Assembly (NCBI GenBank): GCA_001507425.1
Contig: LMAJ01000015.1
Coordinates: 62,001 to 126,000 of the forward strand
Direction: 5' to 3'
DNA from: Flavobacteriaceae bacterium CRH
Lineage (GTDB): Bacteria; Bacteroidota; Bacteroidia; Flavobacteriales; Flavobacteriaceae
Length of the DNA: 64,000 bases
The notes under the pieces are model-generated. The model had not been told where the DNA came from and searched no databases. It worked only from the letters and a program-made list of their open reading frames with translations. Of this stretch, positions 1 through 8,013 are shown in pieces. How positions within the stretch are numbered: the first letter of the stretch is position 1; each line of letters starts with the position of its first letter. The position numbers and the translations under genes were made by a program.

Positions 1-14
1 CTAATATTTTTTTG

Positions 15-205
15 TTTCACGCAGATTTTAGCTGATCAAAGCAGATTTTTTTATCTGATTATATTTAAATAAAAATCTGCAAAATCTGCTTAAATCAATT
101 TAAATCTGCGTGAAATTTTTCTAACTTTTTTTATCTGCTTGATCTGCTAAATCTGCGGGAAAAAAATTATTCTCGCAGATTTAGCAGATCAAGCAGATTT
201 TTTAT
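15..205. repeat. two adjacent intergenic palindromes (cacgcagattt family)
   Basis: Two long imperfect inverted repeats stand side by side. The first runs 15-115: its arms begin TTTCACGCAGATTT and end AAATCTGCGTGAAA. The second runs about 125-204 and is close to perfect, with arms reading CTGCTTGATCTGCTAAATC and its complement. Related palindromes sit at about 2901-2996, 4591-4685, 20415-20519 and 35519-35609. Positions 206-286, up to the downstream gene end, show nothing else recognisable. They lie 3' of minus-strand genes, so a role in transcript ends is possible but not shown. Confidence 0.8.
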
Positions 206-286
206 TTTTACTTTTTGCCACAGATTACACTGATTGAAATGATTTTTTTACATTCTTAATCTGTGAAAATTGGTGAAATTTGTGTT

Positions 287-1204
287 TTATTTCTTTTCAA
301 TTAATCCTTTTAAAACTTCCTCGGATATTGTTGTAATCGTTCCGTGTTTATGTCCTTCCGGAAGACTTATTTTTGATGAAACATCTTCAAAATGAACAAA
401 ATCTGTTGTGCTTGAAGCTTTATAATTTTTTTCGCCGTAATTATCATAATAAATCAGCCATTCTTTTCCGACTTTTACCACCGTTGGTCCTTCTGATAGA
501 TGTGCTGTAAAAGGTTCAGAACTTTTCCCGAAAGGTCCTAAAGGTGATTTTCCGAAAGCCACTTTTATGTTACGCATTGGTCTGGTATTGTCTTTCAAAA
601 CCAAAACATAATCTTTCTTTGCTTTTTTGACAATGACGCAGTCAATTACACTAAAGCCCGGATCGTAATATAATTTTGTATCAGAGAAAGTTTTAAAATC
701 CTTCGTTGTCACATAATACATACGGTGATTATTTTTCTCTTCTTCTATTCCTTTTTCGAATCTAAACGGAATTGTCGATGCCCAAATAATGATATATTCT
801 TTTTTGAAATCATCATAAAAAATCTCCGGCGCCCAAACATTCACGACTTCCGGTTCGTTTTTCATCACGGGAATATATTCTTGTTTTGACCAATGAACTA
901 AATCTTTAGAACTGGCATATCCAAAACCGTTTCCGCCTTTCCAGTCGGTTGTCCAAACCAGATGATAGGTTCCGTCTGCACCTTTTGTGATTGACGGATC
1001 ACGCATGATTTTACTGGCTCCGATTTCAGGTTTTAAGAATGATCCTTCCAAACCTTTCCAATTGTAACCGTCTTCGCTGTACGCCAGATATAAACCTTCT
1101 GTAGCCGGTTCCCGAAACGACGTAAAAAGATATAAGTCTTTCTTTTTCTGCGAATAACTGATCGCAAAAATGGAAAGGATTAATATGATCAATATTTTTT
1201 TCAT
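287..1204 (-). CDS. secreted GH43-type glycosidase (five-bladed beta-propeller)
   Basis: A 305-residue secreted protein with a signal peptide of about 18 residues ending ISYSQ. The rest looks like a GH43-type five-bladed propeller. Three acidic residues fit the GH43 catalytic layout: Asp69 in MRDPS (putative base), Asp188 in SVIDCV (pKa modulator) and Glu238 in SEGPTV (acid). Such enzymes remove arabinosyl, xylosyl or galactosyl side groups; the exact linkage cannot be read here. It is the last gene of the minus-strand pectin block visible in this window, and a 104-bp spacer with a nested palindrome separates it from the upstream GH28 gene. Periplasmic trimming of pectin side chains is the inferred role. 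A related propeller family (GH117-like or GH32-like) is the main alternative. Confidence 0.75.
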   Translation of the reverse strand: MKKILIILILSIFAISYSQKKKDLYLFTSFREPATEGLYLAYSEDGYNWKGLEGSFLKPEIGASKIMRDPSITKGADGTYHLVWTTDWKGGNGFGYASSKDLVHWSKQEYIPVMKNEPEVVNVWAPEIFYDDFKKEYIIIWASTIPFRFEKGIEEEKNNHRMYYVTTKDFKTFSDTKLYYDPGFSVIDCVIVKKAKKDYVLVLKDNTRPMRNIKVAFGKSPLGPFGKSSEPFTAHLSEGPTVVKVGKEWLIYYDNYGEKNYKASSTTDFVHFEDVSSKISLPEGHKHGTITTISEEVLKGLIEKK

Positions 1205-1220
1205 GTTTTGTTTTTCTTCT

Positions 1221-1296
1221 CCTGCAAGGTTTCCAAAACCTTGTAGGTCTAGTTATGCGTATAGAAATGCCTACAAGGTTTTGAAAACCTTGCAGG
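1221..1296. repeat. nested palindrome (cctgcaagg family, copy 1)
   Basis: Two 27-bp arms, 1221-1247 and 1270-1296, are inverted copies of each other. Each arm is also nearly self-complementary (CCTGCAAGG to CCTTGTAGG), so the unit can fold either as one long hairpin or as two small ones. A second copy lies at 25325-25415. Confidence 0.8.
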
Positions 1297-1308
1297 AAGA
1301 CGAACTTC

Positions 1309-2883
1309 TTATTCTACGATTGCTTTTTTATCTAAAGCCACTCCTTTTTTCACAACCGTATTTACATTATTAAATACATTGTTTTTAAGGAAAATATTTT
1401 TTGTTTCTTTTCCGTCTGCTTCGATGAAAACATCTGTCGCATTAAATGGAAAATTATTGTTGATCATAATATTCGACGCATTCTCAATTTTGATAATCGG
1501 AATTCCTTTTATTGGTGTTGAAGATCCAACGTTATCTAAAATGATATTTTTTGAATCTGATATTTTGAAAGAAGAACCAACCGTTGCATTTACTTTTACA
1601 TCATGAAATTCAACATCTGTTGCTGTATTTACCGTAAAACCTTCTTTTCCGTCCATATTAATATTAGAGAATGAGATGTTTTGAATTGGCATTTCTGAAA
1701 TTCCACGAATAAAACCCGCTTTATTTACATTTCCACCCGTAACGTTACTGATATGAATGTTTCTAAAAATAGGCGTTCGTTCTGTAACGGGCTCAGCCTT
1801 ATTATCTTTATCATAGAATAAGTCCAAAATAATAGCTTCTTCTTTGATATTTTTCATTACGATATTATCTACGCGAATATCTTCTACAACACCTCCACGA
1901 CCACGCGCTGATTTGATACGAATTCCACGATCCGTTCCATCAAAAACACAGTTGGAAATCGTGATTTTCTTAATTCCGCCCGACATTTCGCTTCCTATAA
2001 CAACTCCGCCGTGACCGCTTAACATGGTACAATTGGTAATCGTAACATTTTCCGTTGCTTTTCCGTATTTGCGACCGTCGCCATCTCTTCCTGATTTAAT
2101 CGTAATACAATCATCTCCAACACTAATATGACAATTTGAAATATGCACATTGGTACAAGAAGAAGGATTAATTCCGTCAGTATTTGGCGAATGCGGATTA
2201 AAAATCGAGATTCCGGTTACGGTTACATTATCACAGAATTCTGGGTTAATTGTCCAAAAAGGTGAATTTTGAAATGTCACGCCTTCGATTAAAATGTTTT
2301 TACAATTATAAGCCTGAAAAAAGGAAGGTCTGAAAAACTTTTTATCGACTGTTCTTTTATAATACGGTTCTGTGTAAAGGCCTTTATTTTGCTCTTCCCA
2401 CATGGTTTGGTATTTGGTTGGAGACAAAGGTTGTTTAGCGCTTTCAATTCTATAAACTTCGTTCCACCATGCTTTTCCTTGTCCGTCGATTACGCCTCTT
2501 CCTGTAATGGTGATATTTTCAACATCTTTAGCGTAGAATAATGGCGAAAAACTCTTCATTACAATTCCTTCGTAACGCATTTCTACGTATGGAAGATAGT
2601 CGTCAAAATTTTCAGAAAATTTCAAAAGTGCTCCCGAATCTAAGTGAATCGTGATATTACTTTTTAGTTTTAGAGCTCCGGTTAAATATTCTCCCGCAGG
2701 AAAAAAGATAGTTCCGCCGCCGTTTTTAGATGCTTTTTCTATTGCGTTTTGAATGGCTTCTGTGCATTTTATTCCTTTGTTGTTTCCTCCTTCGTTTAGT
2801 ATATTTAACCAGCCGTCGTTTGCGAAAGCGGTGTTTAGTCCGGTTATGAAGCAGAGGATTATTAGTATATTTTTGATTTTCAT
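1309..2883 (-). CDS. GH28 polygalacturonase / rhamnogalacturonase
   Basis: A 524-residue exported protein (signal peptide of about 21 residues ending AFA) with the GH28 right-handed beta-helix. All four family signatures are visible: NTDG (Asp236), GDD (Asp257, Asp258), GHGG (His291) and RIK (Arg322 to Lys324). The three aspartates form the inverting hydrolase catalytic set. GH28 enzymes hydrolyse alpha-1,4 galacturonic acid bonds in homogalacturonan, or GalA-Rha bonds in RG-I; the sequence does not decide which. It belongs with the PL1 lyases in this locus as a backbone-cutting activity, presumably in the periplasm on oligosaccharides delivered by SusCD. An extra segment near residues 145-185 before the strand signatures is common in Bacteroidota exo-acting members. 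The family assignment is very secure, the substrate is not. Confidence 0.93.
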   Translation of the reverse strand: MKIKNILIILCFITGLNTAFANDGWLNILNEGGNNKGIKCTEAIQNAIEKASKNGGGTIFFPAGEYLTGALKLKSNITIHLDSGALLKFSENFDDYLPYVEMRYEGIVMKSFSPLFYAKDVENITITGRGVIDGQGKAWWNEVYRIESAKQPLSPTKYQTMWEEQNKGLYTEPYYKRTVDKKFFRPSFFQAYNCKNILIEGVTFQNSPFWTINPEFCDNVTVTGISIFNPHSPNTDGINPSSCTNVHISNCHISVGDDCITIKSGRDGDGRKYGKATENVTITNCTMLSGHGGVVIGSEMSGGIKKITISNCVFDGTDRGIRIKSARGRGGVVEDIRVDNIVMKNIKEEAIILDLFYDKDNKAEPVTERTPIFRNIHISNVTGGNVNKAGFIRGISEMPIQNISFSNINMDGKEGFTVNTATDVEFHDVKVNATVGSSFKISDSKNIILDNVGSSTPIKGIPIIKIENASNIMINNNFPFNATDVFIEADGKETKNIFLKNNVFNNVNTVVKKGVALDKKAIVE

Positions 2884-2900
2884 AGTTGTATTGTTTTTTT

Positions 2901-2996
2901 CTCGCAGATCTGGCAGATTTTGCGGGATTTTTTTGCCACAGATTTCACAGATTAAAAAGATTTTTTTATCAGCTTTATCTGCAAAATCTTCGAGAG
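2901..2996. repeat. degenerate intergenic palindrome (cgcagattt family)
   Basis: An imperfect inverted repeat with a left arm starting CTCGCAGATCTGG and a right arm ending in AATCTTCGAGAG. It is a more decayed relative of the element at 15-205 and directly abuts the 100-bp palindrome that follows. Confidence 0.6.
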
Positions 2997-3014
2997 TATT
3001 ATATTCTCATTTTT

Positions 3015-3114
3015 TGTCATTGCGAGCAACGAAGGATCACACTAGAAACTCCGTAAAGTAAATCGCCAATTGTTGTCGAGTTACGTGTGTGATCCTTCGT
3101 TCCTCAGGATGACA
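3015..3114. repeat. 100-bp palindromic repeat (tgtcat family, copy 1)
   Basis: A 100-bp inverted repeat bounded by TGTCAT and ATGACA, with arms containing GAAGGATCACAC and its complement. Its central part (ACTCCG...ATCGCCAAT...GTCGAG) is shared with copies at 37305-37404 and 52207-52306, which are also exactly 100 bp. It ends a few bases after the GH140 stop codon. Confidence 0.85.
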
Positions 3115-3123
3115 AGATTGTGG

Positions 3124-4518
3124 TTACTTTGACTTCAAAATCAAAACCCAGTCATTTCCATCTTCTTTTTTACCTGACGGTTGAAATTCTTTAGTTCCTT
3201 TATTTTCAATTAATCCTATTTTGGTTTCTTTTCCATTTCTGGGATTGTACCAGCTTGCTGTTACTTTATCACCGGAAATTTTTCCCATATTCACTTCAAT
3301 TTTTCTACCATTGTAGGTATAAATCAAAGCGTAATTTTTTCCTCTCGTTGCTGCCAGATAATCATATTTTTCGCCTTGATTAGCAATTAACGATGGATAT
3401 GGAATTCCTTCTAAAAACGGAAATTCTAACATTAGTTTTTTAATAAAAATCATTTGTCCAGCGCCTTGTGAATTGATTGCTGATGTCCATAATTCTTTAT
3501 TTCCATATGCTGGTTTATCACCTTTTCTGAACATTTGCATTACGGCGTTATGCCCGTAAGTGTAACCTGCAGCGCCTGAAAACACCGACCAATATCCGTA
3601 ACGACGAACGTCACTTGCTGTCCATTTTGGTTGTAAGGTATCGTGTAAACCATGTGGAATTGCTTCGTAAGACGGCTCTCCGTCAAGCGAAGGTTTGGTT
3701 GGTTTTAGAGCGAAATCTCTCAGAATGAATTTGTAATTATCTTCTTTGAAATTCGTTTTCACTGAATCCTGATCGTATCTTCTGTGTCCTGATTGAAACA
3801 TATTGAAATCTAACCATTTTTCGTTATGATAATTCTCTGAAGAATCGGTTCTTCCGAAAGGGTGAAATGTTACTAACTGATTTGGATTGTTGGTTTTTAA
3901 AGTATTCCCGATCGCGTTCCAGATATCCTGAAATTCATTTCCGTGCGTGTCGCCTCCGTTTAACCAAATTACGTTGGTTTTATTTTTATATCTATCGGCC
4001 AAAAACTTCGCATAAATTGTCGCTTGTTCTTTGCTTACTTTATTTCCTTTTGAAACGTTCGTTCCCCAAACCGGAACCATTGCTAAGTAAATTCCGTTTT
4101 TACGGGCTACTTCTAATGTGTAATCTACGTGATCCCAATAATCGTATTCATGTTTGTTATTGAAATTATTTCCTGCTGTTACCAAAGGTTTTGAAACATC
4201 TTCGTTAATTAAAGCTGCACTTCCATATACATTTACAGCATTTATATTGTGTAAAACCATCACCTGAACGACATTGAAACCTTTTTCTTTTCTGTCTTTA
4301 AAGTATTTATCAACGCCTGCTCTGTCTAATTTTCCAAATGCCAGCCAGCCTGTGTCGCCTAGCCAGAAAAATGGTTTTTCATCTTCGGCAACAAAATAAT
4401 GCTGATTTTTAGATACTTTAATTTGAGGCAATTGTTTTCCGGATTGCGTAAATCCGCTTTGTGCTGTCAATAAAAAACTTATCGTTAGGGTGTATAAATA
4501 TTTAATTTTCAGATTCAT
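3124..4518 (-). CDS. GH140-like apiosidase (DUF4038 family)
   Basis: A secreted TIM-barrel glycosidase of 464 residues when started at the internal Met at 4518. That start gives a normal signal peptide (MNLKIKYLYTLTISFLL...GFTQ); the longer 478-residue frame from 4560 adds a polar leader that would hide it. The sequence has the DUF4038/apiosidase pattern near its start (FFWLGDTGW) and a C-terminal beta domain of the putative collagen-binding type. Candidate catalytic residues are Asp190 in NGGDTHG and Glu281 in LDGEPSYE; their positions are close to those I recall for the B. thetaiotaomicron RG-II apiosidase BT1012. GH140 enzymes cut D-apiose from the galacturonan backbone of RG-II, so this gene is one of the best RG-II markers here. 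Related DUF4038 proteins have other or unknown activities, so the substrate remains an inference. Confidence 0.75.
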   Translation of the reverse strand: MNLKIKYLYTLTISFLLTAQSGFTQSGKQLPQIKVSKNQHYFVAEDEKPFFWLGDTGWLAFGKLDRAGVDKYFKDRKEKGFNVVQVMVLHNINAVNVYGSAALINEDVSKPLVTAGNNFNNKHEYDYWDHVDYTLEVARKNGIYLAMVPVWGTNVSKGNKVSKEQATIYAKFLADRYKNKTNVIWLNGGDTHGNEFQDIWNAIGNTLKTNNPNQLVTFHPFGRTDSSENYHNEKWLDFNMFQSGHRRYDQDSVKTNFKEDNYKFILRDFALKPTKPSLDGEPSYEAIPHGLHDTLQPKWTASDVRRYGYWSVFSGAAGYTYGHNAVMQMFRKGDKPAYGNKELWTSAINSQGAGQMIFIKKLMLEFPFLEGIPYPSLIANQGEKYDYLAATRGKNYALIYTYNGRKIEVNMGKISGDKVTASWYNPRNGKETKIGLIENKGTKEFQPSGKKEDGNDWVLILKSK

Positions 4519-4590
4519 TTTGGTTTGTTTTGAATTTATGTTTTTTGGTTTGTTTACCACAAATTAATTTTCACATACTTTGTGTTTTTA

Positions 4591-4760
4591 TTTCACGCAG
4601 ATTTGGCAGATTTTGGCTGATTTACGCAGATCAAAATTTTAAAAATCTGTTGAATCTGCTTTTATCTTTTTAAATCTGCGTGAAAATTTTTACTCTCGCA
4701 GATTTTGCTGATTAAACAGATTTAATTTAAAATTTAATTCGTGAATTCGTGGCGAACCCT
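4591..4760. repeat. intergenic palindrome (cacgcagattt family)
   Basis: An inverted repeat at 4591-4685 (TTTCACGCAG to CTGCGTGAAA) is followed by a fragment of a second element (CTCGCAGATTTTGCTGATT, then ATTCGTGAATTCGTGGC). The latter phrase recurs in the palindrome at 44659-44783. Confidence 0.75.
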
Positions 4761-4765
4761 TCTCA

Positions 4766-7700
4766 TTACTTTTTCACTATAAAAAGCACTTTTTCTTTTA
4801 TTTCGGCTTGCGGGATTGTGACTTGCTTACCTCCGCTAATGTTTGCTTTTTTCGTTATATTTCCTGTTGAAGCATTGATTGCAAATACTTCAAATGTTCC
4901 TTTTTCATTTGATAAATCAATTGTGATATCTTGGTCGTTTTTTAAATAGAAAAGATAGCTTTTGCCTTTGTTTTCTAATTTCCAAAGATTGTCTGAAAAC
5001 GTATTACCGCTAACTAATTTCATTTCGCTTAAAGCGGAATAAAAATCGGGAAGTTCTATTTTTGGAATATTTGGCAATGATGCACCAGCCATTAAAACGG
5101 GCCATCCAAATCGTGATGAACCATCGGTTGAATATAAAATGACTTTTTCAGGATATTTTTCACGGTATTCACGAACGGCGCGATATACCTGATTGTCGGA
5201 TTCTTTTCCGGTTTTTAATTTTCTGGCGTGTTGTCTTGGTGCTAAATTAACGCCCCCTTGAGGTGCGTACGCCGATCCGTCTTCTTTATAATACCAATAA
5301 CGAATGTCAATTGCATCTACTGTTTTTGCTCTTTTGGCATCATTTAGAATAGCGTCCTGCACATCTTTGGTTGCGCTTAAACCAATTATTCCGTTTTTAC
5401 CGGTTTCATCTTTCCATTTTTGCGCTTCGTCTAACCAGAATTCCATAAAATGAAGCGGACCTGTATATTCGGCACTTGTTAACTGAATTACGTTGCTGTT
5501 GTCCTGAAAATTCTCGAATGATTTTCTGATGAAACCTTGGTGTAATTTTCTTCTTTGGGTATTGGTAATATCATAAAACTGCTCTGCCATAAAGATACGT
5601 TTGTCTCCTGCGTAAGGCGGCGGTTCCGGAAATCCTGTATTGTTGATATTATTTGCTGAACGCCAAGGCGAACTCGCCCAATGTGCTCCGGCCTCTAAAA
5701 TGTTATGCTGAAAATATTGCTGATTGATTAGCAATTGTCCGTTTGGTTCTGCAAGCGTGGCAAACTGCGCCAGGCGATTCCAGTACCAATCGTTGAATTT
5801 GGTTAAATCGTATTTACTCAAATGATCCCAAGCTAAATCCTGACCGCTTCTGGCAAAAGGCTGTTCGTAAAACGGAGGCCAAACATCAGCATCGATTCTT
5901 CGAACGCGTTCATGATCGTCCATTCTGCGGTCGTACCATAAACCGTAATTGTGTTCTAAGGCAATGATATTGTTTTGAGTTAAATAATCGACTGTTTCTG
6001 AAACTTTATCGGTCAATCCGTTTCCTGTTCTTCCCGGCACAAAACGGGTTAAGTGTGGTGTCGATTTATTCACAAAATCGTCCGTTAAATCTCCTCGCCA
6101 CCATGCAACGTTGGTTTCTTTTCCGGCAATTAATTTTCCTTCAAAAGTTAAAAGACCATTTTCAATTTTAATTTTTGAAGTCGAAAGTTTCGCTTTATTT
6201 TCTGTAATTTTTAAATCATTGGCATTTTTTAGTTTCGAACTGTTTACATCAATCGGGTTTTGTTTTGAAACTTCTGCGATCCACTCTTGTAAACTTTTTG
6301 CTGTTGTTACTGAATTTTTAGTCAATTCTAAAGCTACTTCAACTGTTGGACTTGAAGATGGTTCTGAACCTAAATCATATATAAAAGACTGAACCGGAAG
6401 TTTTCCTAATCTCGCTTCTAATTGCGCATAGAATAAACTTCTTGGGCTGATATGTCCGTTTACATCTTTCCAATGTCCGTTTCCTGCAAATTGTCCCCAA
6501 ACTCCAAAAGCCCAGTTTTGTGCTGTTGGTGGATTGTAACATTCTATTTTTGATGCTGATGATTCCCAAATTACAGAGTTTGCAGCGGTCCAGCCTGCGC
6601 CTCTGCCGCCTTGTTCTCTGTTATTGTAGCTTAATGCTTTCCCGTCGATGTTGGCAATATCGAATAAAACTCCGGTTGCCCAGCTCCCGATTGCTCCGCT
6701 GTTTTCGAATGGTAAATGTGATTCGCATTGTAAAAATACATTTGGTCCCGTTGTTCCAAAGCCACCAACGACAAAATCATGATATCCAAATTCTGAATAA
6801 CAACGCTGAAAAAGTGTTTGCTGTCCTTCGGTATAAAATGTATGTCTTCTAAAAGAAGCGATTTCAGAAATTGGTTCTGTTGCTATACAATCTTCAACTG
6901 TAATTTGCTGACTTGTTTTTAAAACTGTAACTGCTCCGCCTGCAAAATGTTTAAAATTAACTTGTCTTACCCAGGCATTTCTGGCATCTTCAATGCTTAT
7001 TGCCTGCCAGCGATGTTCTTCATCTTTTAAATTTGATGGATTATAAGTTGATTTTATCAGGATATTTTCAATTCCGACATTTTCAATTCTTCCTAACCAG
7101 GAATATACCGTAACTTTTGAAGTTCCGAAAACATCGTCCAAAGACATTGTTAATGGGGCGTTTAATGTCACTTCATTTCCAGTGATTTTGGTTATGATGC
7201 GATTCCAGGTCACATCCCATGCCCCTTTTTTCCAGCCGATCCAGGAAGTTTCTCCTCCAAAATCCTGCATGTTTAATTCCTTTATAAAATTATCTGCTAA
7301 AGGTTTGCTGATTTCGATTTCATCGGAAACTTTTAATTTAGCTGTATTTTTTAATTGAATTTTTTGAGTTCCAAGTGGCGTGTAAGCGTTGTTGAATTCG
7401 AAAGTATCTTTGTACACTTTATCGTTTACACCGAGAATTCGAATTAATGCTTCTCTTTCTAATCCGGTTCCTAAAAGTATTGTTCCGTTTTCGGTATTCC
7501 CGCTTCCTCGTAAAACAACGCCTGATTTTTTGATGTATAAAGTGCCGTTTATTTTGAAAGTTCCCTTGTCTAAAAGTACGGCTCCGCGAAAACCAGATTT
7601 ATCCGGTTTTAAATTGCTGACATAATCAATGGCATTTTGAATTTTTTGAGTAGCGTCTTCTTCTTGTTTGGATACGAAAATTTTGTTTTCTAAATTCGGA

Positions 7701-7921
7701 ATTGCTTTTTCAGTATTCATGTATCCTGCATAGGAAAAATCAGGGATTTGGTTTCCTAAATTATCTGCAGTGAAGGAAAGTTTTCCTTCTTTGGTTTTGA
7801 TAATATCCGGGAAATTGTTTTGTGCTTTTACTAGGTTTGTTAGTAAAAACAATACGAGACAAAACAGGAACTGTTTGTTCTTTTGAAGAGATGTTATATT
7901 TTTTAGTTGATTGAAATTCAC
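4766..7921 (-). CDS. large secreted beta-helix protein with C-terminal barrel-like domain (DUF6298-like)
   Basis: A 1051-residue exported protein (hydrophobic signal segment around residues 17-34, ending KAQ). Residues about 40-520 look like a right-handed beta-helix of the pectate-lyase superfamily (VLLDKGTF, VVLRGSGN, many short turn-strand repeats). Residues about 590-1051 look like a separate alpha/beta, TIM-barrel-like enzyme domain. It contains conserved-looking acidic motifs (TSAEYTG, DAIDIRYWY), a histidine-rich stretch (LAPRQHAR) and a C-terminal beta segment. I believe the C-terminal part is the Pfam DUF6298 family but cannot search to confirm. It lies between the GH140 and PL1 genes, so it probably acts on a pectin backbone or side chain in the periplasm. 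Reaction unknown; it could be a two-activity enzyme or a helix-shaped binding domain fused to a hydrolase. Confidence 0.7.
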   Translation of the reverse strand: MNFNQLKNITSLQKNKQFLFCLVLFLLTNLVKAQNNFPDIIKTKEGKLSFTADNLGNQIPDFSYAGYMNTEKAIPNLENKIFVSKQEEDATQKIQNAIDYVSNLKPDKSGFRGAVLLDKGTFKINGTLYIKKSGVVLRGSGNTENGTILLGTGLEREALIRILGVNDKVYKDTFEFNNAYTPLGTQKIQLKNTAKLKVSDEIEISKPLADNFIKELNMQDFGGETSWIGWKKGAWDVTWNRIITKITGNEVTLNAPLTMSLDDVFGTSKVTVYSWLGRIENVGIENILIKSTYNPSNLKDEEHRWQAISIEDARNAWVRQVNFKHFAGGAVTVLKTSQQITVEDCIATEPISEIASFRRHTFYTEGQQTLFQRCYSEFGYHDFVVGGFGTTGPNVFLQCESHLPFENSGAIGSWATGVLFDIANIDGKALSYNNREQGGRGAGWTAANSVIWESSASKIECYNPPTAQNWAFGVWGQFAGNGHWKDVNGHISPRSLFYAQLEARLGKLPVQSFIYDLGSEPSSSPTVEVALELTKNSVTTAKSLQEWIAEVSKQNPIDVNSSKLKNANDLKITENKAKLSTSKIKIENGLLTFEGKLIAGKETNVAWWRGDLTDDFVNKSTPHLTRFVPGRTGNGLTDKVSETVDYLTQNNIIALEHNYGLWYDRRMDDHERVRRIDADVWPPFYEQPFARSGQDLAWDHLSKYDLTKFNDWYWNRLAQFATLAEPNGQLLINQQYFQHNILEAGAHWASSPWRSANNINNTGFPEPPPYAGDKRIFMAEQFYDITNTQRRKLHQGFIRKSFENFQDNSNVIQLTSAEYTGPLHFMEFWLDEAQKWKDETGKNGIIGLSATKDVQDAILNDAKRAKTVDAIDIRYWYYKEDGSAYAPQGGVNLAPRQHARKLKTGKESDNQVYRAVREYREKYPEKVILYSTDGSSRFGWPVLMAGASLPNIPKIELPDFYSALSEMKLVSGNTFSDNLWKLENKGKSYLFYLKNDQDITIDLSNEKGTFEVFAINASTGNITKKANISGGKQVTIPQAEIKEKVLFIVKK

Positions 7922-7948
7922 TTTAAATATTATTTGAATGTTTGTTAG

Positions 7949-7978
7949 ACCCGACAGGTTTTAAAAACCTGTTGGGTT
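7949..7978. terminator. short GC-rich hairpin between genes
   Basis: A near-perfect 30-bp palindrome (ACCCGACAGG to CCTGTTGGGTT) lies 35 bases after the stop of the PL1 gene and before the next start. It lacks a clean U-tract on the minus strand, so it may act as an RNA-processing or stability hairpin rather than a full terminator. Confidence 0.5.
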
Positions 7979-8013
7979 TACGTTGAGAATATTCTGTGAC
8001 TAAATTTAAAACT

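Noticed and set aside
4518..4560. Upstream start of the GH140 gene
   Set aside because: It would place a polar 14-residue leader before a normal signal peptide; the internal Met at 4518 is more plausible.
6111..6852. Plus-strand open frames within the large beta-helix gene
   Set aside because: They are antisense shadows in a gene with convincing signal peptide and domain structure.
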